Below are positions 58,634 through 64,000 of a DNA stretch of 64,000 nucleotides, in pieces. Under the pieces are notes generated by a model that had not been told where the DNA came from, searched no databases, and saw only the letters and a program-made list of their open reading frames with translations. The position numbers and the translations under genes are program-made. The DNA comes from Humibacillus xanthopallidus (GTDB lineage Bacteria; Actinomycetota; Actinomycetes; Actinomycetales; Dermatophilaceae), in contig NZ_VFPM01000002.1 in assembly GCF_006716675.1 (NCBI RefSeq), forward strand, positions 496,001 to 560,000, in the 5' to 3' direction. Numbering within the stretch: position 1 is the stretch's first letter; the number at the start of each line of letters is the position of its first letter.

Positions 58634-59938
58634 ATGGCGCACTCGTTCGACACCGACACCGAAGCCCGGGGACTCATCGACTACGTCGACGCGAGCCCCA
58701 CACCGTTCCACGCCTGCGAGCAGGCCGCCCGGCGCCTCGCCGCCGAGGGCTTCACCGAGGTCGTCGAGACCGCCCCGTGGCCGACCGACCCAGGACGCCA
58801 CTACCTCGTGCGCGGGGGCTCGCTCATCGCCTGGGACACGACCGGTGCGCACGGCTCCGGGGACGGCCCCGCGGCCGGCTTCCGCGTCGTCGGGGCCCAC
58901 ACCGACAGCCCGAACCTGCGCCTCAAGCCGAACGCCGACCACGTCAAGGCCGGGTGGCAGATGCTCGCCGTCGAGCCCTACGGCGGGCTCATCCTCAACT
59001 CCTGGCTCGACCGCGACCTCGGCCTCGCCGGCCGGGTCACGGTGCGCACCGCGGACGGCATCGAGTCACGCCTCTTCCACGACACCGCGCCGATCCTGCG
59101 GGTCGCGCAGCTCGCGATCCACCTCGACCGCAGCCAGAACGACGAGCTGACCCTCAACCGGCAGCAGCACATGGTGCCGCTCTGGGGCGTCGGTGACCGG
59201 CCCGGTGACGTGCGCCGCTACCTCGCCGCACAGGTCGGGGTCGGCCACGACGACCTGCTCGCGTGGGACGTCATGACCCACCCCGTGGAGCCGTCGGCCC
59301 GCATCGGCCGAGAGCGCGACCTCATCGCCGCGCCCCGCCTCGACAACCTCGCCACGTCGTATGCCGGCGTTCGGGCCCTGCTCGACGCCGTGTCGACCGA
59401 GCCCGCCCGGGTGCCGGTCCTGGTGCTCTTCGACCACGAGGAGATCGGCAGCACCTCCGAGCGCGGGGCGACCTCGACGCTGCTGCCGTCGGTCCTCGAG
59501 CGCATCGTCATCGCCGCCGGCGGCACGCGCGAGGACTACTGGCGCGCGCTCGCCGGCACGGTCATCGCCTCGGGAGACATGGGCCACGCGACCCATCCCA
59601 ACTACGCCGACCGTCACGAGCCGCTCCACCAGATCCGCGTCAACGGCGGCCCCGTCCTCAAGGTCAACACCAACCTGCGCTACGCCACGGACTCCGTCGG
59701 CGCGGCCGCCTTCACCCTCGCGTGCGAGCAGGCCGGGGTGCCGATGCAGACCTTCGTGACGCGTAGCGACCTGCCGTGCGGCTCGACCGTCGGCCCGGTG
59801 ACCTCGTCGCTGACCGGTGCGACGACGGTCGACTTCGGCGCGCCGGCCCTGTCGATGCACAGCGCCCGCGAGCTCATGGGCGCGCAGGACCCCGCGATGT
59901 ATGCCGCCGCGCTGGCTGCCTTCCTCGCCCCGGCCTGA
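58634..59938 (+). CDS. M18-family aminopeptidase
   Basis: 434 residues. Zinc ligands and motifs: VVGAHTDSPNLRLKP, the catalytic region LFDHEEIGSTSERGA and C-terminal SMHSARELMG. The tetrahedral dodecameric M18 peptidases remove N-terminal acidic or neutral residues from peptides in the cytoplasm. The ATG 58634 is 9 nt after TAGGGT, so the transcript may be nearly leaderless. Known as apeB or DNPEP-like; the exact specificity is not readable. Confidence 0.92.
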   Translation: MAHSFDTDTEARGLIDYVDASPTPFHACEQAARRLAAEGFTEVVETAPWPTDPGRHYLVRGGSLIAWDTTGAHGSGDGPAAGFRVVGAHTDSPNLRLKPNADHVKAGWQMLAVEPYGGLILNSWLDRDLGLAGRVTVRTADGIESRLFHDTAPILRVAQLAIHLDRSQNDELTLNRQQHMVPLWGVGDRPGDVRRYLAAQVGVGHDDLLAWDVMTHPVEPSARIGRERDLIAAPRLDNLATSYAGVRALLDAVSTEPARVPVLVLFDHEEIGSTSERGATSTLLPSVLERIVIAAGGTREDYWRALAGTVIASGDMGHATHPNYADRHEPLHQIRVNGGPVLKVNTNLRYATDSVGAAAFTLACEQAGVPMQTFVTRSDLPCGSTVGPVTSSLTGATTVDFGAPALSMHSARELMGAQDPAMYAAALAAFLAPA

Positions 59939-59956
59939 GGCCCCCGCCGGTTCGAC

Positions 59957-60066
59957 GTGATCCCGGGCTCCGCGTGACTGGCGGCATCACCTCGATGCGG
60001 TATGCCGTCCGGCTGGGTGGAGGTGATCCCGAGCCCCGCCTGGGTGGCGCGATCACCTCGATTCGG
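59957..60066. repeat. 44-bp imperfect direct repeats upstream of rpsJ
   Basis: 59957-60000 and 60023-60066 match at 36 of 44 positions. Each starts GTGATCCCG and ends ATCACCTCGAT-CGG, so each can also fold (GTGAT/ATCAC). A GTATGCCG copy follows the first (60000-60007) and an inverted copy follows the second (60075-60082). They lie in the 504-bp gap between the M18 gene and rpsJ. Confidence 0.8.
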
Positions 60067-60153
60067 CGGGAGGGCGGCATACCCCGGGGTGGGGTGAGCC
60101 GGCCCTGGCGACGCGCCGCAGGGCGCTGGCCTGCGGCAACGGACCGGGTCGAT

Positions 60154-60183
60154 TTGATAGTGCGTCGCCGCCTCTGGCACACT
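60154..60183 (+). promoter_or_regulatory. candidate S10 operon promoter
   Basis: TTGATA (60154-60159), 18 nt, CACACT (60178-60183). Predicted start near 60190 gives a leader of about 250 nt before rpsJ, which could host autoregulation by L4, but I see no clear L4-leader structure. Confidence 0.5.
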
Positions 60184-60442
60184 GTTCAGGTTGCTTGTCG
60201 CGCGTCGCTGACCCATGTCGGTGGCGCCGCCCCTTGAGAGCCTCCTGACGGGGACTCGCCCGGACTCCTCTCGGAGGCCCGAGGGAAGCGCAAGTTACCC
60301 GGTTCGGCCGGGATCACCACGACGAGAGTGGCACTTCGGTGCGCACTTTCACCGCGAAGCGGGCGCGACACGCCCGACCTCGGGGGTCGGTGATCCAAGG
60401 GAACCGGCTGGAAGAGTACGGCGAGAGAGAGACGTAACGGAG

Positions 60443-60751
60443 ATGGCGGGACAGAAGATCCGCATCCGCTTGAAGTCGTATGACCACGAGGTCATCGACA
60501 ACTCGGCGCGCAAGATTGTCGACACGGTGACGCGTGCCGGTGCCACTGTGGTGGGCCCGGTGCCGCTTCCGACGGAGAAGAACGTCTTCGTCGTCATCCG
60601 GTCGCCGCACAAGTACAAGGACAGCCGCGAGCACTTCGAGATGCGCACGCACAAGCGCCTCATCGACATCATCGACCCGACGCCCAAGGCCGTCGACTCG
60701 CTGATGCGTCTCGACCTGCCGGCGGACGTCAACATCGAGATCAAGCTCTGA
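60443..60751 (+). CDS. rpsJ: 30S ribosomal protein S10
   Basis: 102 residues from ATG 60443 ([19 protein letters not shown]), with AACGGAG upstream. The NusE-type surface ([26 protein letters not shown]) is complete. First gene of the S10 operon. Confidence 0.98.
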   Translation: MAGQKIRIRLKSYDHEVIDNSARKIVDTVTRAGATVVGPVPLPTEKNVFVVIRSPHKYKDSREHFEMRTHKRLIDIIDPTPKAVDSLMRLDLPADVNIEIKL

Positions 60752-60764
60752 GGCGGTGACTGAG

Positions 60765-61418
60765 ATGACTGTTGCTCAGAAGACTGTCAAGGGCGTGCTC
60801 GGCGAGAAGCTCGGCATGACCCAGGTGTGGGACGCCGACAACCGACTCATCCCCGTGACCGTGGTCCAGGCCGGCCCCTGCGTCGTGACGCAGGTGCGCG
60901 CCGACGAGACCGACGGCTACGACGCGGTGCAGATCGCCTTCGGCGCGATCGACCCCCGCAAGGTCAACAAGCCCATGAGCGGGCACTTCGAGAAGGCCGG
61001 CGTCACGCCGCGCCGTCACCTCGTCGAGCTGCGCACGGCCGACGCCGGCGACTACGAGCTCGGCCAGGAGATCACGGCCGACCTGTTCGAGGCCGGCCAG
61101 CGCGTCGACGCGACGGGCACCACCAAGGGCAAGGGCTTCGCCGGTGTCATGAAGCGTCACGGCTTCCACGGCGTCAGCTCCTCGCACGGTGCGCACCGCA
61201 ACCACCGCAAGCCGGGCTCCATCGGAGGCTGCTCCACGCCGGGCCGTGTCTTCAAGGGCATGCGCATGGCCGGTCGCATGGGTGGCGTCCGCCAGACGAC
61301 CCAGAACCTCACGATTCACGCCGTTGACGCCGAGAAGGGCCTGCTGCTCATCAAGGGTGCCGTTCCCGGCCCCCGTGGCGGCATCGTCCTGATCCGCACG
61401 GCCGCGAAGGGTGCATGA
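60765..61418 (+). CDS. rplC: 50S ribosomal protein L3
   Basis: 217 residues from ATG 60765; GTG 60756 is an alternative start. [15 protein letters not shown] opens the core; the extended loop [41 protein letters not shown] reaches the peptidyl-transferase centre. The stop overlaps the rplD ATG. Confidence 0.97.
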   Translation: MTVAQKTVKGVLGEKLGMTQVWDADNRLIPVTVVQAGPCVVTQVRADETDGYDAVQIAFGAIDPRKVNKPMSGHFEKAGVTPRRHLVELRTADAGDYELGQEITADLFEAGQRVDATGTTKGKGFAGVMKRHGFHGVSSSHGAHRNHRKPGSIGGCSTPGRVFKGMRMAGRMGGVRQTTQNLTIHAVDAEKGLLLIKGAVPGPRGGIVLIRTAAKGA

Positions 61419-62053
61419 TCCAGATGGCAACCAAGACCCCTAACCTGCCCGCCGAGATCTTCGACGTGCAGACGAACGTCCCGCTGATCCACCAGGTCGT
61501 GGTGGCCCAGCTCGCGGCCGCCCGTCAGGGCACGCACTCGACGAAGACCCGTGGTGAGGTGCGCGGCGGTGGCCGCAAGCCCTACCGCCAGAAGGGCACC
61601 GGCCGCGCGCGCCAGGGCTCGACCCGCGCGCCGCAGTTCGCCGGCGGTGGCGTCGTCCACGGCCCGCAGCCGCGTGACTACTCGCAGCGCACCCCCAAGA
61701 AGATGAAGGCCGCCGCCCTGCGCGGTGCCCTCTCCGACCGGGCGCGCTTCGACCGCATCCACGTCGTCGACTCCATCGTCTCGGGCGACCTGCCCTCGGC
61801 GAAGGACGCCGCCGCCCTGCTCTCCGGCCTGACCGAGCGTCCGAACCTGCTCGTCGTCATCGAGCGTGGCAACGACGTCGCGATGAAGTCGGTGCGCAAC
61901 CTGCAGAACGTCCACGTCCTGGTGGCTGACCAGCTCAACACCTACGACGTGCTCTGCGCCGACGACATCGTCTTCACCCAGGCCGCCCTCGACGCGTTCG
62001 TCGCGGGCCCCGTGAAGGCTGACAAGGCTGCTGCCAAGGAGGACGCCAAGTGA
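61415..62053 (+). CDS. rplD: 50S ribosomal protein L4
   Basis: 212 residues from ATG 61415 (ATGA overlap with rplC, AAGGG just upstream); ATG 61424 ([15 protein letters not shown]) is possible. The extended tunnel loop [26 protein letters not shown] is intact. L4 is the operon repressor in Escherichia coli. Confidence 0.97.
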   Translation: MIQMATKTPNLPAEIFDVQTNVPLIHQVVVAQLAAARQGTHSTKTRGEVRGGGRKPYRQKGTGRARQGSTRAPQFAGGGVVHGPQPRDYSQRTPKKMKAAALRGALSDRARFDRIHVVDSIVSGDLPSAKDAAALLSGLTERPNLLVVIERGNDVAMKSVRNLQNVHVLVADQLNTYDVLCADDIVFTQAALDAFVAGPVKADKAAAKEDAK

Positions 62054-62349
62054 GCATCCACGCCAAGGACCCCCGCGACATCCTCATCGCGCCGGTCGTC
62101 TCGGAGAAGTCGTACGGTCTGCTCGACGAGGGCAAGTACACCTTCATCGTCGACCCCCGCGCGAACAAGACGGAGATCAAGATCGCCATCGAGTCGATCT
62201 TCGACGTCAAGGTCGACAAGGTCCACACCCTGAACCGTCAGGGCAAGAGCCGTCGCACCCGTTTCGGCATCGGCAAGCGCAAGGACACCAAGCGTGCGAT
62301 CGTCTCCCTCCGCGAGGGCACGATCGACATCTTCGGTGCGGGCGCCTGA
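62050..62349 (+). CDS. rplW: 50S ribosomal protein L23
   Basis: 99 residues from GTG 62050, overlapping the rplD stop by four bases. [35 protein letters not shown] is conserved. L23 lines the exit tunnel and docks trigger factor and SRP. Confidence 0.97.
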   Translation: MSIHAKDPRDILIAPVVSEKSYGLLDEGKYTFIVDPRANKTEIKIAIESIFDVKVDKVHTLNRQGKSRRTRFGIGKRKDTKRAIVSLREGTIDIFGAGA

Positions 62350-62377
62350 GACCGACGAAGAACAGGACTGAACCACA

Positions 62378-63214
62378 ATGGGAATCCGTAAGTACAAGCC
62401 GACCACGCCGGGCCGTCGTGGCTCGTCGGTCGCCGACTTCGTCGAGATCACGCGCTCCACGCCGGAGAAGTCGCTGGTCCGCCCGCTCACCAAGACGGGT
62501 GGCCGCAACAACGCCGGTCGCATCACGACGCGTCACATCGGTGGAGGCCACAAGCGCGCCTACCGTGTCATCGACTTCCGTCGCCACGACAAGGACGGCG
62601 TGCCCGCCAAGGTCGCTCACATCGAGTACGACCCCAACCGCACGGCGCGCATCGCGCTCGTCCAGTACGCCGACGGCGAGAAGCGCTACATCCTGGCGCC
62701 GAACCGCCTCAAGCAGGGCGACCCGATCGAGAACGGCGCTGGCGCCGACATCAAGCCGGGCAACAGCCTGCCGCTGCGCAACATCCCGGTCGGCACGGTC
62801 ATCCACGCCATCGAGCTGAAGCCCGGTGGCGGCGCGAAGATCGCCCGCTCCGCCGGCGCTCGCGTGCAGCTCGTCGCCAAGGACGGCCCCTACGCCCAGC
62901 TGCGTATGCCGTCCGGTGAGATCCGCAACGTCGACGTGCGCTGCCGCGCCACCGTCGGCGAGGTCGGCAACGCCGAGCAGAGCAACATCAACTGGGGCAA
63001 GGCCGGCCGCATGCGCTGGAAGGGCAAGCGCCCGACCGTCCGTGGTGTCGCGATGAACCCGGTTGACCACCCGCACGGTGGTGGTGAGGGCAAGACGTCC
63101 GGTGGACGTCACCCCGTCAGCCCCTGGGGCCAGGCCGAAGGCCGGACCCGTAAGGGCCACAAGGAAAGCGACAAGCTCATCGTTCGTCGCCGTCGTACTG
63201 GCAAGAAGCGCTGA
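62378..63214 (+). CDS. rplB: 50S ribosomal protein L2
   Basis: 278 residues. [23 protein letters not shown] and [26 protein letters not shown] (with the functionally important His) are present. It contains the only GTATGCCG copy inside a ribosomal protein gene here (62904-62911), reading Arg-Met-Pro. Confidence 0.98.
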   Translation: MGIRKYKPTTPGRRGSSVADFVEITRSTPEKSLVRPLTKTGGRNNAGRITTRHIGGGHKRAYRVIDFRRHDKDGVPAKVAHIEYDPNRTARIALVQYADGEKRYILAPNRLKQGDPIENGAGADIKPGNSLPLRNIPVGTVIHAIELKPGGGAKIARSAGARVQLVAKDGPYAQLRMPSGEIRNVDVRCRATVGEVGNAEQSNINWGKAGRMRWKGKRPTVRGVAMNPVDHPHGGGEGKTSGGRHPVSPWGQAEGRTRKGHKESDKLIVRRRRTGKKR

Positions 63215-63229
63215 TAAGGAGCCTTTGGA

Positions 63230-63511
63230 ATGCCTCGTAGCCTGAAGAAGGGCCCCTTCATCGACGACCACCTTCAGAAGAAGGTGGACGCCCAGAACGA
63301 AGCGGGAACCAAGACCGTCATCAAGACCTGGTCGCGTCGCTCGGTCATCAGCCCCGACATGCTCGGTCACACCTTCGCCGTCCACGACGGCCGCAAGCAC
63401 GTCCCGGTGTTCGTCACCGAGTCGATGGTCGGCCACAAGCTCGGCGAGTTCGCGCCGACCCGCACGTTCAAGGGTCACGTGAAGGACGACAAGAAGGGTC
63501 GTCGTCGCTGA
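63230..63511 (+). CDS. rpsS: 30S ribosomal protein S19
   Basis: 93 residues, [20 protein letters not shown] at the start and [20 protein letters not shown] at the end. AAGGAG upstream. The stop overlaps the rplV ATG by one base. Confidence 0.98.
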   Translation: MPRSLKKGPFIDDHLQKKVDAQNEAGTKTVIKTWSRRSVISPDMLGHTFAVHDGRKHVPVFVTESMVGHKLGEFAPTRTFKGHVKDDKKGRRR

Positions 63512-63915
63512 TGGCCACTCGAATCGAAGAAGCCAAGGAAGCAGCCATGGAAGCCAAGGCCTCGGCCCGGCACGTCCGGGTCAGCCCCCAGAAGGCGCGT
63601 CGTGTCGTGGACCTCATCCGCGGCAAGGGCGCCACCGACGCCATCACGACGCTGACGTTCGCGCCGCAGTCGGCGTCCGACCCGGTGAAGAAGGTGCTCG
63701 AGAGCGCCATCGCCAACTGCCGGGTCAAGGCCGACCGCGAGTCCGTCGCCTTCGACGAGCGTGAGCTCGTCGTCAGCGCCGCGTTCGTCGACGAGGGCCC
63801 GACCATGAAGCGATTCCGTCCGCGGGCCCAGGGTCGCGCCGGCCGGATCAACAAGCGCACGAGCCACATCACCGTGGTCGTGTCCCAGACCGAGAAGAAG
63901 AAGGGAGCCCGCTGA
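63511..63915 (+). CDS. rplV: 50S ribosomal protein L22
   Basis: 134 residues from ATG 63511. The core is [23 protein letters not shown] and [24 protein letters not shown], the tunnel hairpin. A later Met (MEAKASARH) is another possible start, but the overlap with the rpsS stop supports the first. Confidence 0.97.
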   Translation: MATRIEEAKEAAMEAKASARHVRVSPQKARRVVDLIRGKGATDAITTLTFAPQSASDPVKKVLESAIANCRVKADRESVAFDERELVVSAAFVDEGPTMKRFRPRAQGRAGRINKRTSHITVVVSQTEKKKGAR

Positions 63916-64000
63916 TGGGTCAGAAGGTCAACCCCCACGGCTTCCGTCTGGGCATCACCACCGACCACAAGAGCCGCTGGTTCGCCGACTCCACCAAGCA
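63915..64000 (+). CDS. rpsC: 30S ribosomal protein S3, N-terminal fragment
   Basis: The first 28 codons ([20 protein letters not shown]) are unmistakable S3; the gene runs off the right edge. The ATG overlaps the rplV stop, with AAGGGAG upstream. Next member of the S10 operon. Confidence 0.97.
   Translation, partial: MGQKVNPHGFRLGITTDHKSRWFADSTK

Overview
The window is high-GC DNA with actinobacterial gene order. Its backbone is tRNA-Thr, tRNA-Met, rpmG, two MaoC-type dehydratase subunits, murB, tRNA-Trp, secE, nusG, rplK, rplA, rplJ, rplL, rpoB, rpoC, rpsL, rpsG, fusA, tuf and the start of the S10 operon (rpsJ to rpsC). The many GTG and TTG starts, leaderless-looking promoters, a LysX-type fused lysyl-tRNA synthetase/lipid lysyltransferase and an IcmF-type fused mutase all fit Actinomycetia. 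Protein content suggests Micrococcales, probably Intrasporangiaceae (inference; no 16S gene is present).

Layout. 0-21.5 kb is accessory metabolism. A minus-strand block holds a truncated PIG-L deacetylase, an acyl-CoA dehydrogenase-like protein and a zinc alcohol dehydrogenase. It is followed by an SDR, aldose epimerase and alditol oxidase. A minus-strand set then runs MarR, LysX, alpha/beta hydrolase and SGNH hydrolase, diverging from the B12-dependent mutase IcmF and a metal/corrinoid receptor-like protein. A JmjC oxygenase coupled to a 23-residue-repeat polypeptide, a frameshifted HVA1/TUDOR gene, an MBL-fold protein and an AI-2E transporter complete it. 21.6-31 kb is tRNAs, rpmG, hadAB-like genes, murB, adenosine deaminase, an aminotransferase, then secE-nusG-rplK-rplA. 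31-43 kb inserts non-ribosomal genes between rplA and rplJ (gamma-glutamyltransferase, a lipoprotein, a DUF3152 zincin) and between rplL and rpoB (glycolate oxidase plus alanine-glyoxylate aminotransferase; the agmatine-to-putrescine pair; a DUF4282 protein). 43-64 kb is rpoBC, the str operon, a serine hydrolase, a decayed DUF2785 gene, an M18 aminopeptidase and the S10 operon.

Pathways visible in single operons: glycolate to glyoxylate to glycine (37.6-39 kb); agmatine to N-carbamoylputrescine to putrescine (40.4-42.4 kb); synthesis and possibly turnover of lysyl-phosphatidylglycerol (7.3-11.8 kb).

The strongest unexplained signal is a strict octamer, GTATGCCG (reverse complement CGGCATAC). 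I count 46 copies by eye, in both orientations, where base composition predicts about two. Inside genes it forces rare codons (ATA for Ile, TAT for Tyr). Between translation-machinery genes it occurs as perfect inverted pairs at four junctions. This is the pattern of DNA-uptake sequences in Neisseria and Pasteurellaceae, and I know of no such system in Actinobacteria.
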